64,000 nucleotides of DNA from Erodium maritimum (Eukaryota; Streptophyta; Magnoliopsida; Geraniales; Geraniaceae), in contig OY997595.1 of NCBI GenBank assembly GCA_963921825.1, forward strand, positions 63,643,879 to 63,707,878, written 5' to 3'. The notes below the pieces were generated by a model, which saw only the letters and a program-made list of their open reading frames with translations, searched no databases and was not told the origin of the DNA. Position 1 is the stretch's first letter. Each line of letters begins with the position of its first letter. The translations under genes and the position numbers were made by a program. This document shows, piece after piece, positions 32,983 to 44,686 of the stretch.

Positions 32983-33960
32983 TTAACTAATCATGACCCA
33001 ACTACAATCTATTCTATCACCTTCCACAATTGGACACGGTAAATGTGTGGAAATGCTCAAATCCTCTAGATCGTAGATATAAATACATTCATCGTTATCC
33101 CGATCCCTAATAAAATATATACAATTTTTCTTAACGCTTTCTTCAGAGGCCTCACAGTAGAAACCATAATGCCAAGAAAGAAAAATTGTATATTTTCCTA
33201 TACCTTGCACTCTCACCCACTTTTGTTGGCTAAAATCCATTCGAAAAACTTTGCATCCACAAACTTCGCTCAACTCCGGCCCTGTTAGCATCATGTATAC
33301 ATATAAGAGCTCACCATCACATTGTATCAAATATTCGTCAGCTTGCATTATCTCGGGTACAAATGGCTTTGGGAGTTTATTCATAATCCAAGGGTTGATA
33401 TGTAATTGACGTAAAAAACCGGAAACGAATTCAATCGTGACCAATTGATATCCCAAAGTCATGCAGCATATATTTCCTTGGAACACTGTAGCAGCCCTAA
33501 TTGGTTTATTGAGCTCTTGTTTAGTGTATCCATTGTCGCCTATCCGACAAAATAACAAAAATTCATGAAAGAAGAACAATACATGACAATCAGGTTGATT
33601 CGGCGGTGAGCTCAAGATACAGCCACGTATGGAATCATAAATAATCTCATCATCAATGTGGGGTGACATGTAATCATCAATGTGGAGTGGTGGGAGGTGA
33701 ATCTTGTGCAAAGTGACAAGATTCAAGAGATGATAATCTGAAGTTAATTTTGAATCCTGCAACACCAACCAATTAAAACTACAAGCAAGTACAATCTTAT
33801 TACTCATGTCTGCAATAAATTTGGTGTAAAACCGGTCTTGCGACAGGCTGCAAAATATCTGCCTCTTCAATTTCTTCTTGCCGTACTGAATCAGTAACCA
33901 CGGATATGACTGTGCCCCAACAATTTTGTACTTATGCTTGCTGGATTCCATAGTTGCCAT
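32983..33960 (-). CDS. DUF295 (KIB-type beta-propeller) protein
   Basis: Uninterrupted 325-codon frame from ATG at 33960. The DUF295 pattern is clear: SYPWLLIQYGKKK, QIFCSLSQDRFYTKFI, VLACSFNWLVLQDSK, LLNLVTLHKIHLPP, then FRMDFSQQKWVRVQGIGKYT and KNCIYFIRDRDNDECIYIYD. DUF295/KIB1-4 domains are often joined to an F-box in plant SCF ubiquitin-ligase adaptors; here no F-box precedes the propeller, as in many family members. TA-rich sequence at about 34020-34034 lies a TATA-like distance upstream. The partner and function are unknown. It is the only undamaged non-transposon gene in the window. Confidence 0.88.
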   Translation of the reverse strand: MATMESSKHKYKIVGAQSYPWLLIQYGKKKLKRQIFCSLSQDRFYTKFIADMSNKIVLACSFNWLVLQDSKLTSDYHLLNLVTLHKIHLPPLHIDDYMSPHIDDEIIYDSIRGCILSSPPNQPDCHVLFFFHEFLLFCRIGDNGYTKQELNKPIRAATVFQGNICCMTLGYQLVTIEFVSGFLRQLHINPWIMNKLPKPFVPEIMQADEYLIQCDGELLYVYMMLTGPELSEVCGCKVFRMDFSQQKWVRVQGIGKYTIFLSWHYGFYCEASEESVKKNCIYFIRDRDNDECIYIYDLEDLSISTHLPCPIVEGDRIDCSWVMIS

Positions 33961-34036
33961 GAAAACAAAACTAAATCAATGCAACACTAGTTGATGATGA
34001 TATTATATTGTTTATCCATATATGTATATATAACAT

Positions 34037-34137
34037 AGAAGAGTGGGAAAAGGAAACAAATTAGGAGAAGAAAAGGAAACACGGTCAGAACAGAAGAGTG
34101 GGAAAAGGAAACAAATTAGGAGAAGAAAAGGAAACAC
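34037..34137. repeat. 46-bp direct duplication, period 55
   Basis: agaagagtgggaaaaggaaa... at 34037-34082 is repeated without change at 34092-34137, separated by nine bases. It lies just upstream of the DUF295 gene, so it could affect its promoter. Confidence 0.92.
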
Positions 34138-34405
34138 AGAAAAAAGAGGAAGTTATGGTACCGACGGGGAAAACGATTTATTTCTTTAAAAACTTCTGAT
34201 GCTTTATATCATAAGAAGAATCAATTTTTTTTATATAATGTATTATGATACTTTAAATCTTTCTCTTTCGGGATATTCCCATATACCTTATAAAAATAAT
34301 TGATATTCTTTAAGACGGTTACGTGAAGAATATTGTTTAGGATTGTTTCCTTAATCGTATTTAGCTTTCCTATCTTTATGTTGCCTAGTATTAGTATTAA
34401 TTTTA

Positions 34406-34711
34406 AGGGTTAATTACCTTTTGTACCCTTTTTTTATTGATAACATACCTTTAGCACCCTTTCGTTTGGTAACGTTCAAAAACACTCCCTACGTTTTGGT
34501 AACACACATTTAGTACCCCTTATGAATTGATCACACATCATTTAATACCCCTTATGTATTGGTAACGGGACAATTACATGCCTTATGAATTGGTCACATG
34601 TCGTCAAAATGGCCTAAACTTGACCAAAATTTTATCAAGTGTGTTACCAATACATAAGGGGTACTAAATGTGTGTTACCAATACATAAGGGGTACTAAAG
34701 GTAATTAACCC
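34406..34711. mobile_element. hAT-type MITE with 8-bp TSD
   Basis: 306 bp with long TIRs: agggttaattaccttttgta at the left and the reverse complement of ctaaaggtaattaaccc at the right. TAATTTTA occurs at 34398-34405 and 34712-34719. The inner part holds repeated blocks of gtaccccttatgtattgg-type sequence in both orientations, giving a foldback. An 8-bp TSD points to hAT, although the offset of the TIR by one base leaves a 7-bp reading possible. Confidence 0.75.
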
Positions 34712-34739
34712 TAATTTTAACGACAAATTGTAATTTTAT

Positions 34740-36780
34740 AACTATCTAAGAGCGATTACATCGAAATGACTCGAGGAACATGCACCTCGACTATAGAAGG
34801 CCAGTATGAACGAACACTAATTCACTGGACCTTAATATACTAGAACCGTCATAGACAATATTTTGATGCCCCATGGGTAAAATAAGAAGACGGGGGAGGG
34901 GGGATGGTATACCGGAGATCCTGAGGGACCTCTACAGCAATACTGACGGTGGGAGGCAAAACATCGTCCAGGGACCCCTCCCAGAGCCAGTCCCCGATGT
35001 TTAGGTGGCGCATCACTCCTCCCAGCAGGGCAGCTTCCCCGGCTATGAGTTGACTTGTCAACCAGATGCAGGCGTCACCCTAGCCTGATCTCCGTGGCCA
35101 CCACCTCCACTTCCCTCATGCTCTCATGCCAGCAGGGTAGCAATCAAATTAGTAGAGAGCTGATCTCCACAAGCCCCTCGTTGGATGTACCCGTGTACGA
35201 AAGCTGAAGCTTTCGTGACGGACCACCAATGGGGGCTTATCGTGGGCTCCTACCTAGCATCCGAGGTGATGGCTCGGGGATCCGGGTTAGGTAACGGGTC
35301 AATTGTTACCCCAACCCCCCTTACTCGAGATGACCGAGCCTTAAGTATCGAGTCCAATGTCATTAAGGATGGGGCCACAGATTCTCGCTCCCAACTCAAC
35401 GCAGCACCAGCTCCACCAGCATCCCCGTAGGACCACTGCGCCTCCCAGTCGGACGAGAGTGGTGATTCCCCGGCCGTCTGCATGGGGGCGCGACCCTCTC
35501 GCTAGATTGTACCGCAGCATGCCTCTCTGATATGCCGGGAGGTGGGACTAAGGGTATCGGGTTGAGGCTGATACTCGGACCCTCTCCCAGACCGCGGTCT
35601 CCATGTGCGTCGACACCGCCAACATCGGGCACCAAGGCCGCAAACCACCAGGCCCAGCAGCAGGATGAGAGACGACTCTATTCCAGGGTATCCAAACCCG
35701 ACTCCGCCTCCGTACCCAACCCCGTCGAACAAACGTGGATGCGACTTCCACTGTATGTCGCCGCACCCCGTAGCGGTCGCGGACCAGGTTCTGGACGCGG
35801 TTCCTTACTGTCGTGACCGAGGAGTAGGCAGCGCATTCTGTCACGTCCCGAACAACCTTCGTCTACGCCGATTTCAAAGGTGTACCTTCAGACTGCGTGT
35901 TGTCCACCCCAACCACCAGAGCATGGTGTTGGTGGGTCCAAGGTGACAGGTGGGCTTGGCTCTGCATGCTGGGCATGACGAAGATGTCGGGCATATGGGC
36001 TCGGGCGGGCCTCGTGGGCCTGGATCAGGTGCGAGGCGGGGTCGGGCCAGATCGGGTGTTTGGATGGGCTTAGTAGATGGAGCGAGGAGATGGGGCGAGG
36101 ATGTTGGTCAGATTTACCCCAGGATCCAGTGTGGGTTTGGTCCGGATTCGGATCAGGTTCGGGCGCCTCCAGGCTTCTCTTCTGATCCAGCCCAGGACCG
36201 GTTTCATTGGGATGTCTTGAGCCCCAAATCTGGGCCAATGAGGGGGGATCTCGGGAACCAACTGAGGTCACTAAACGGGGCATCATTCGTAGCGGCGGGG
36301 GGCTCAACGCACCCTCGCCTTGCGAAATGAGTCCGAATTGGTCCAAAGGGGGTTGGCCGGTGGTACCGCCCCTCTGGACGTAAGGTGGAATCGATTCCAC
36401 CAAGTACTAGCGTGACATTCTCCAATAAGATTGGGAGTCAGCAACCTAACGTTTTTAAGGGCCCTCATTGTCATCAGAGGGGGGACGACGTCTGCTGGTT
36501 CCTCGGGACGATGCAATGTCCAACTGAGCCACTTCAGTTCCTGGTTACAGGGCTACCCGGGGCGTCAATCTAGGGCTTTAGTAGTTTGTTGGGGCACATT
36601 TATGCCCAATCGAAAACCTTAACAATTGGTCTGCTCGTCCCTTGCCCCTGAGTTTGGAGCCGTTGTATCAGTGATCACCAGACGCTTTCTCAGCATCACA
36701 TGTGACGCTACCGCAGTACCCTCCTCCAAACGACCATTGATCTCTAGAGAGCGAATATACCTTCAATTCTATTGTTATTT
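34740..36780. other. GC-rich region of unknown origin
   Basis: About 2 kb with high GC compared with its AT-rich surroundings. Frames are open on both strands at once (35532-35946 plus; 35888-36403 minus), a side effect of composition. Pieces such as RGPGSGARRGRARSG are low-complexity. No domain, TIR, LTR or tail was recognised. It may be an old retroelement gag or a decayed LINE ORF1. Confidence 0.3.
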
Positions 36781-36982
36781 CCTTTTCAGTTCATTTCAAT
36801 ATTTCATTCTTGCAAGCATCTTTTGATTATAATAATATATCATCATTCCTCAAAAAAAATCCAAGATTCACCAAGATGCCATATCATCACCCCAATTTCA
36901 CCCAACATCTTTTCTCAAACTAGCAAAGGCATAATTGTAATAACATGGTGCCATGTGGACAAATGTCCATTTTTTTTCTTCA

Positions 36983-37945
36983 TCAATTCACTAATTTAAT
37001 CATTCCCGCTTCGTTTCAACTCCGATTAACTTCAAACTTGCACCAATATTTTTCTTTTTCCAAGGGATTTAAATCAAGATCATTCATGAATATATTTTTA
37101 AGCACGAAAATAAAAATTTATATCTGGGTGATAAAAATAATGTTGAGTGTTGATAAATCTTCACTAATAAATGTTTTATACCGGGTATCAAATTAGTGCT
37201 AAATGTTGATAAAAAAAATACATGTATTGATTTGATAAAAAACAATTAATGAGGTGATAAAAAAATGTGTTCAATTTTGATAATAAGTGTGATAAACTAG
37301 AGTTTAGTGTTGATAAAAAAATATGTGATGGGGTGATAAAACACATGTAATTTAGTGATAAACATAGTGTTTAGTATTGATAAAACTAGTGTTTAGTATT
37401 CATAAAAAAACATGTGATGAGGTATAAAAATCATGTTCGTTTTTTTGAAAATGAGGTGATAAAACTAGTGTTCAGTGTTGATAAAACCATAGTTAAGTGT
37501 TGATAAAAAAAAAGTGTAAAGTGTTGATAAAAATTACCTAGACATAATTTATTTTTAAATCATCCCCAAAATAATTTATTTTTTTCTTGCTTCAAAACAT
37601 ATTCATCACTGACCTTGATAGAAAGCCCTTGAAAAAAAAGATATTGTCGCAAGTTTGAAGTCAATCGGAGTTCAAACGAAGCGGGAAAAATTAAATCATG
37701 TTTAGTTTTGAAAAATGAGGTGATAAACCTAGTGTCCAATGTTGATAAAACCAATGCAAAGTTTTGATAAAAATTACCCAACTATAATGTTTTTAAATCA
37801 ACCCCAAAATAATTTTTTTTCGTGGTTCAAAATATATTCATGGATGATCTTTTGATAGAAAACCCTTGAGAAAACAAAAATATTGGCTCAAGTTTGAAGT
37901 CAATCGGAGTTCAAACGAAGAGTGATAATTAAATTAGTGAATTGG
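36983..37945. mobile_element. Foldback element with minisatellite core
   Basis: The left arm (about 36983-37100, caattcactaatttaatcat..., cttcaaacttg) recurs inverted at about 37820-37945 and again inverted, partly, at 37590-37690. Between the arms is an AT-rich array of degenerate gtgttgataaaa units (37130-37545 and 37735-37770). This gives a large stem with a repeat-filled loop. A MULE-type MITE sits right beside the right arm. No TSD for the foldback could be fixed. Confidence 0.7.
37130..37545. repeat. Degenerate gtgttgataaaa tandem array
   Basis: Many imperfect copies of a 12- to 30-bp unit centred on gtgttgataaaa and gaggtgataaaa. It forms the loop of the foldback. Confidence 0.8.
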
Positions 37946-37958
37946 TAAAAAAATAATA

Positions 37959-38353
37959 GGGATAACCCCGAATCCTAACTATATTGGAAAGGTGTATTCC
38001 ACGTCCTAACTGTGGGTCACCTTTTGTTACATGTCCTATACCAAAGGTGGTCCTTTTTTACAAAACATGACAAATGACACCAAAAAGGGGTATAACGTTC
38101 GCATTCGATGGTTTTTCCTCTTATTTTTTGTATAATTTGCGTTTATCAGTGCACTACAAGAGGTAGGTGGTGTAAATTTACCAATAAAAACACTTTTTTT
38201 GGTGTCATTTTTCATGTGTTGTCAAAAAAAACACTTTTTGTATAGGACATGTGACAAAAGGTGACCTTTGGTATAGGACAAGTAACAAAAGGTAACCCAC
38301 AGTTAGGACGTGAAAAACATCTTTCCAACATAGTTAGGATCTGGTGTTATCCC
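37959..38353. mobile_element. MULE-type MITE with 9-bp TSD
   Basis: 395 bp flanked by AAAATAATA at 37950-37958 and 38354-38362. The TIRs are about 100 bp: gggataaccccgaatcctaa at the left against the reverse complement of 38260-38353 (gggataacaccagatcctaa). A 9-bp TSD and long TIRs are the marks of Mutator-like elements. It has no coding capacity. Confidence 0.88.
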
Positions 38354-38593
38354 AAAATAATATGATAGTTTTACTAAAAAGCCCCTACCACTTACTAAAA
38401 AGTGCTGTGTTTTTGCAGTCAACAAGTCAACAACTCAATTACATCTCAACCATCCATTCTTAAAATGGATGGCTTGGATGGGTTATCACGGTTCTTATGT
38501 TAAGGTGTGGTTTCTATATGATTTCTCCTCATGTTGCATGTGAAGACCGCCTCGGTTAAAATATTTGAGATATTAAATATTATTCGTTTGGAA
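38354..38593. other. Flank, no gene seen
   Basis: AT-rich sequence between the MITE and LTR copy C. Confidence 0.4.
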
Positions 38594-41500
38594 TGTCGAT
38601 GCTGAAAAGCGGGTGAAAATTTTGGGGCGAATGCAAAAAAAACAGGGAGGCAGGCTTGGGCCAGCCTGACTCAGGCCCAAGCGCGCGAGCCCAAGTCCAG
38701 CAACAACCCCAGCCTGCCAGCATTGTGTTAACCCTAGCCGAGCACCTCTCCTTCTTCACTCGGTTTTCATGCGTCCCAAGGCGACGCCCTCCTTCCTTGT
38801 TCTTCTCTTCCATCTTAGATCCCCTTCCTCGTTCTTCGTTCCTGCTCGACTTCGCGACGCCGGCGATGCTGTTCCGGTCTCAATCCGAACCACGCCGGCA
38901 CGAAATCGACGCCAGAGCTCCCGGATCCCCTCTCTTCTAACCCCTTCTTCTCTCACCGCTCGAAATCGCCTCGTCGCGTGTATCCAGCCACTCTCTGAGT
39001 CGCGCCGTGTCTGTGACGGCGTTTTCATCGCAGACCATCGACGTGTCGGCCGTTCTTCTTCCCCGGCGACTTACCCCACCTGAAAGACGCGCGCGAGAGG
39101 TTCCTCTTCGACCGGAACTCATCTGGACGACTTCTACTCTCGCACCGTTGAATCCAACCCAGATCTACGGTAGGATTCGAACCCCAACCACCACCGCCTC
39201 CCTCCGAGCTCGCCGCCGCCGCCAGCAAGAACAAGCCCTAGCTCATCCGGGCTTGAACCAGAGGAAGGCCTTGGGCCTCGGGTGTTTGGGCCTTGGCCGA
39301 GACAAAGTTGGGCCTGGAGACAGGCCTTGGGCCCAGGCCAGGTCTCGGGCCAGACCAGGTCTGGGTCGGTCAGGTCCGGACTCGTGTCTGGACTCGGGTT
39401 CAGGCTCGGTCCGGGTCGGTTCCGGGTCTGAGACCTGGACGGGTCGGATTCGGGTCCAGATTTCAGACTCGGGTCGAATCTGGGTTAGACCAGTTTAACT
39501 AAAATAATAATTAATTTAATTGGATTAAAATCGGATAAATACAAGGACTTATCGAACTTTTAAAGGACGGTTGGACAAACAAAATACTGGACTAAATTAT
39601 TAATTTGAGGACCATTACGGACTGGACCGGGACTGATGACCGTCCCTTTTGTGTTAAAACCAGGCCTTTACCCCGAGCACGGAGAAGACCGGAGTTGGCC
39701 AGGACGTCAGCAGCTAGGCGACCCAGATAGAGATTTGAGAGGTAGGGATTACCTCGAAACCTGCTTTATTTCGGATGTATTAGAATGCATATAGGGAAAC
39801 CTAATAACCGTTTAAAGAACTAGTGTGCTTATAGGATGTGAATAACTAGTTAGATATTTAAACTACGAACTTTTACGATTACTACCTTGGGAATTGTCGT
39901 GCTGGTAGAATCGGGCCAAGTCGTGCCTATAGGATTGGTTGTTGATTGTGTTGGATTGTGTACTATGTGTTGTTTGAACGACTAATAAATAACGAACATG
40001 AAAACGAGTAGAGTGGATCCAGTGATGCATATTGGTGACTTGAGTGGTTACTTACCAGTTTCTTTGACATATTTAAATGTGGGGATGTTGGGGACTGGAT
40101 ACCGGTTAAGCCGGTGGGGTTACCACGTTGAGTGTGGTGTCGGTAAGTGATGGTAAGTGCGTGATGGTTACAAGGGTAAATTGAGAAGCATGATATGTTA
40201 TATTCGGTGAAGTATGTGTTGCTATGTTTTGGGCAAATATGCCATGTGTGAGTGTGATTATGATTGTGGTTGTGGTACTGTGGTTACCTGTGAGTGTGAT
40301 TGTGATTCAACTGATGTTACCTGGTTGAGTTGTGCCCGAGAGGGTGTTGTACCTTCCGATGCAAGGCCGGTAAAGTGTGAGAGATGTACTTCCGTCAGGT
40401 GTATCGTACCTTCCGGCGCGCAATCGGTGAAGTGTGATGTTGTGTTGTGCCTTGGTTACAGGAGAAAGGTGGTTTCCCTACCTTCTGACCGAGAGTCGGT
40501 AAAACGCTGTGTCCCGCGAAGAGATGGTTTCCCTACCTTCCGACTAGCACTCGGTAAAACGCAGTGTTGTGCCGCGACGAGGTTGTTCCGCGATGCCGCG
40601 AGAGATGAGGCCGCGAAGAGGCGGTTTCCCTACCTTCCGTCGATCGGTAAAACGTTGTGTCCCGCGATGAGGTTGTACCGCGAAAAGGCTGGGCCTGTGT
40701 TTCGCGATGAGGTCGACCGCCTCTCCCTACTTTGTGTTGGGGAAGTTGCGTACGGCTGCGCCGGGCCGAGCGGGTTGCTCCCGAGACCGTGCATGGGTTA
40801 CGAGTTGTGTGTTTTGAAAATGTTTGGATTGAACGAGTGTTGTTGTGTTTGTGGCTATGGATGTTTCCTTGTTATGATTTGTGTGTGACCGCGAATGACT
40901 TGATTTTGATTGTTTGATGATGAGTTCATGTGTGTGGCTTGCGTGTAAGTTAAAGCGTCATCTTTGTGGTTATCCGTGAGTCGGTTGTGAAGGGGCTTTG
41001 GACAAGGATTTTCGGGATAGTTTGTGGTCGAGTAAAGTGAAGGTTGTTTAATTTGGATTACATGTTCTCGTTGTCGCCTTTTCCTTTTAAGTGTTAAGGG
41101 TTAGTTTGGAAACGTAATTGGGTGTCTTAATTGGATTGTTCCCTTCGGTGTGTGCCGTAGTCGAATGGTTGGTGTTGAGTTAAAGTTGGTATGGTTGGAC
41201 TGGTAAGTGTCAGGTAAAAAGGGGGACTTTTTCTTTAAAGAGCCTGAGTGTCGTATCACTGTATCAAACCTTTTAGTATACTCTAAAATGTGGAAAAGCT
41301 TTTTGGTAAATCTGTAAAGAGATGGTTTTCGTGGTTTTTCCTACTGAGCGTCAAGCTCATCCCTTACCGTGTTTTCTACAGTTCTTAGTCTTAATTTGGA
41401 GTAGAGGGCATCGCGGAGCATGGGGCTAGCGAGAGTCCGGGTTTCGTATTTACTTTATGTTATTAGAGACGTATTGTTATTTGACTCTTGTATTGGACTG

Positions 41501-41636
41501 AGCTTGGGATTCAGGATTTGAACTCCGTCTATTTATATTTCACTCATTTTCAGACTTTATTGCATTTAAATTCATGTCATTTAAATTTCACCAGTCATGT
41601 CTCGGGTCCGGTCAATACCGGATTTGGGGCGTGACT
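38594..41636 (+). mobile_element. Long-LTR family, LTR copy C
   Basis: About 3.0 kb in the same orientation as copies A and D. In order: a GC-rich block with repeated ggcccaag motifs (39240-39360), the shared ggccaggacgtcagcagcta (39691-39710), the minisatellite slot (40330-40700), ctactgagcgtcaagctcat (41341-41360) and the 3' terminus ggatttggggcgtgac (to about 41635). The left end is placed by distance comparison with copy D and is uncertain; no TSD was confirmed. It has no gag-pol. ORF 40214-40888 is the minisatellite read through, not a Cys-rich protein. Confidence 0.75.
40330..40700. repeat. Minisatellite in LTR copy C
   Basis: Repeats of a unit with ggtttccctaccttccgac and cggtaaaacgctgtgtcccg, with clear copies near 40470, 40527 and 40621 and shorter, diverged units before them. 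Copy lengths vary. Confidence 0.75.
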
Positions 41637-41639
41637 TTG

Positions 41640-42510
41640 TAGGAGACAAAAAGTTATCAAACCTAAAGAAATAACAACGGTAAAAACAAAAAAATATATC
41701 GAAAGGGAGCTCCAAAAAGGAAAAAAACCCCAACCAAGGATTACAAGTCCCATAAACGAAAAATAAAACTAAACGTCTTCCTCGTACCACTCTTCATCCT
41801 CAAAAGTCAACAGAAGATCATCAAAGGCCTTTTCAAGTACCTCATTGTCCAAACTTTAATCGGAAACATCGCCATTCTCAGGGATCGAGGACATCGCCAT
41901 TCTCAGGGATCGAGGACATCTCCATTCTCTCTCGACTCGACCGAGTCTTTAATCTACTTTGAATAATACGTTGAGGCACAAAAGCAGGCATTGCTTGAGA
42001 CTTTGGAGGCCATCCCGTACAAGCCTTAGGCTTGAGAACCACTTCTTTCCACCCACCCGAGGAATGCGCCTAAAATTGACCCTTGGTTCCGGCAACACAA
42101 TGCCAGCAATAGACACATGAGTTACATGCAAAAATCGATAAGAAGCCACTACCAGTACACCCGAAGAATCAGCCTCCATCAAATCCAATCCTTCAACCCG
42201 TGAGTCCAAGATCAAAGAACCAACATGAGGTACTAACCCCATTCCTTGTGAAGTCGAGAGATCAATCACAGTAAAGCCGTCACGACCAGCCACTTCATCA
42301 CCCTCGGTGTTAACGGAATCATCTGCTCTTTGTCCCGAGGTGTACACTTCTTCCTTCTTCCTCCTCCCATTTTTCTCCCTCAGACTCCAGCCGTTCTTCC
42401 ATCGACATCGGCGACTCTGCTTCTCTAGATCTACTTGTGGGAGGTGTTTCTCCACCGATCCAGGTGGGGATCGTCGTAGATCTGGGAACCATACCTCATA
42501 TCTGCTCATA
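41640..42510 (-). mobile_element. LINE-like or nonautonomous element fragment, minus strand
   Basis: One frame (41949-42509) is open for 187 codons on the minus strand (MSRYEVWFPDLRRSPPGSVE start; VGGKKWFSSLRLVRDGL near the end). It is followed by an acidic tail region (DEEWYEED near 41790) and T-rich sequence on the minus strand. No domain was recognised. A 24-bp tandem duplication (acatcgccattctcaggg) lies at 41867-41914. LTR copy C ends at its 3' side, so its tail may have been cut by that insertion. Confidence 0.4.
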
Positions 42511-42519
42511 TGCGAAGAT

Positions 42520-43401
42520 TTCTTGTCTTAGTGTGTTTGCCAACCTCATATCCACCGTATTTTCTTCCTCTTCTCTCGGTTGTTGGGGTTTCATGCCTCA
42601 TCGGAGCACGTTGACCTCCTGCGAGGGGTTAGGCCAGGTTGGCTTCGGTTCTGAAGATTCAGTGCAGTGGAGGAGATTACATCGTAGCAAGATTTTTTGG
42701 CTTGGATCCGGTGGCATGGGTGTTTGATGCTGCTCCTACTGTTGTGGCTTTCCTCCGTGTTTTCTCTTCTTCCCTTTAACTCCTTTGTCTATCTATTTCA
42801 GAGAGGTTAGGCTGGCTATTTTTTCGGTGTTAGCCGACGACATTAGTGTCTGGTCTTGGGGGTTTCTGGGATTAGAGGTTTTTTTGGGATAATTTTTTCA
42901 ATCGGTATCTTCTTAGATGTCGGTTCTCCTCATTTGGATCACCTCTTTGTGTGTTGGCTAGAGGTGAATTATCTTTCTAGTAATGGAGGACCGAGTGATT
43001 TTTATCCCTACTAGTTTCTGTTGGTTCGGAACATTGGTTGGGCGGCCTGGGGTTTTCTGGGTTCTTCTTGTTTTTTTTTCTTTTCCTGGTTCGTATTGTT
43101 GTTTTGCCCTTGTTGGCTTAAGTTTTCTTAATGGTTGTTAATTCTCCTATGGTAAGAGTCCTTGTCGTTGCTTGGGTTTGTTGTTGTCTTATTAGGTTGT
43201 TTGTTATTCTGGCTTTGTGTTCTTCAGGTTAGTCAAATTTGGGTATGTAAGACTTGTATTTTTCCCTCTATTGAAGTTGATTTCTCTGTGTTGAGGTGCC
43301 CGTCAGGCATGGTCGGGTCTGTTTGTTGAGGGTATCCCCTGGCTTTTTTTTTCGGTTTCAAAACTTGGTCCACTAATAAAATATTTGCTGATAAAAAAAA
43401 A
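42520..43401 (+). mobile_element. LINE 3' region
   Basis: T/G-rich 3' UTR ending cactaataaaatatttgctg + ataaaaaaaa (43371-43401), the tail shared with the other LINE copies here. The left boundary and TSD were not found. Confidence 0.6.
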
Positions 43402-43570
43402 CTCAACCCAAGCCCCCATGTTAGTAATATGTTCATTACTTATTTCATGCCTTTTGAGTGAAGCAAAAATATTTTTCCGATTATTTGTACCCTCTTTCGC
43501 TAACTTATTTATGCTTGGAAGTACATTAAACAATTTACAGCAAAAGGACAATTGAAAGATGACAAGCTAG
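43402..43570. other. Short host segment
   Basis: The minus-strand frame reads LFNVLPSINKLAKEGTNNRK, possibly a remnant of a host or transposon protein. It was not identified. Confidence 0.25.
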
Positions 43571-43809
43571 ATGCCAAAACCTCCCGACCCTCCACTCCTA
43601 AACCCCTCGGCCTCTGGCCGTTCGTCTCCATCCCCTCCCTCCCGCCTCTTTGTCTACAATCTCCCGTTGGATTGCTCCTCTGAAAACCTTGCTCTTCTCT
43701 TCATGAACTACAGGCCAGTAAGTCGAGCTTTCCTCTCGGCCTCCCTTTCCAGCTCCGGAAAGAAATACCGCTTTGTTTTTGTCCTCAGCACCAACTCTGC
43801 ATCTCCGGA
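43571..43809 (+). pseudogene. 5' part of an RRM-type LINE ORF1, cut by an LTR
   Basis: It opens MPKPPDPPLLNPSASGRSS, like MKPPDPSSPDLPSS at 28407, then RLFVYNLPLDCSSENLALLF (RNP2) and KKYRFVFVLSTNSASPD (RNP1). The frame is open until the LTR starts at 43810, where the reading frame is broken by the insertion rather than by decay. The rest is not found on the far side of the LTR in this window. It belongs to the same subfamily as 28378-30317 and 49055-49610. Confidence 0.8.
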
Positions 43810-44686
43810 TGTAAGAACCGCCCCCAGTCGATCCCGGTCGAACCGGTAAATTTTGGCGAAGTTTGACTTTCGTCCGGAAAAGTCAACCGATGACTCCGGG
43901 AGTCGTTCAGGACCTTTCTGGGGCCCATAAAGCTTAGCCGTCATCACGGTTAGCTTAATTGGGCCATTTCCTTTCGTTTGTCTATAATATTGGAAAAGTC
44001 AACGTTTGGTCAAACCAGGACTTTTTATCGACTAATTCGATGTAATTTGGAAGTGCTGGAAAATCCTAAGAGTTAAGTGGTCCCCACTAGGAAACATGTC
44101 CTTAGTGGCTTGGAGGAGAAGAAATGGGTCTCAAAAGACCCATTTACCCTCACAAAAGCCAATTAAGAAGGATTGGACCTAAGGGCATTTTTGGACTTTC
44201 ATCCAACTAGGTCTTTAAAGAAAATTGGGGCATTTTTCTCCTCATTATTTGTGCTGTCCGAAATTAGAGAGAGAGGAGGAGTGAAGAAAAGGTTTGAAGC
44301 TTGAAGGTGAAGAAAAGTGCAAAAATGGAGTCTTGAGGTTGTTTCTTCCCCAAAACTCTCCAAAACAGCATCTTCTCCATCCTCATTCCACCCCTAAGGT
44401 AAGACCTTCCTCTATTTTTGTTTTCCTTGAGTTTTGATTTGTGGGTTTAGAAGGAAGAACTTGAGAATGGTTGGGTTTTGGGAAGATGACATTGGATGGA
44501 TAAAATGGGAGTGGACGATGGTTTTGATTTGGAATTTTGGAGTTTTGTTGAACACCCATGATGGGTTTTGAGTTAGTGAAGGTTTTAGAGCTGTTTTGGA
44601 GGTCTGGGATTGATAAAAATAGAGTTTTTGGACTGTAATCTCGTGAAAAGGGAGCTAGAGGAAGAAGGAGGTCGGAACCCGTTAGA

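Noticed and set aside
37130-37545. Possible CRISPR-like or centromeric satellite array.
   Set aside because: Units are degenerate and of uneven length without unique spacers; the host is a plant and the array is the loop of a foldback.
40214-40888. A 224-codon Cys-rich ORF.
   Set aside because: It is a read-through of the minisatellite in LTR copy C; the related LTRs do not encode anything similar.
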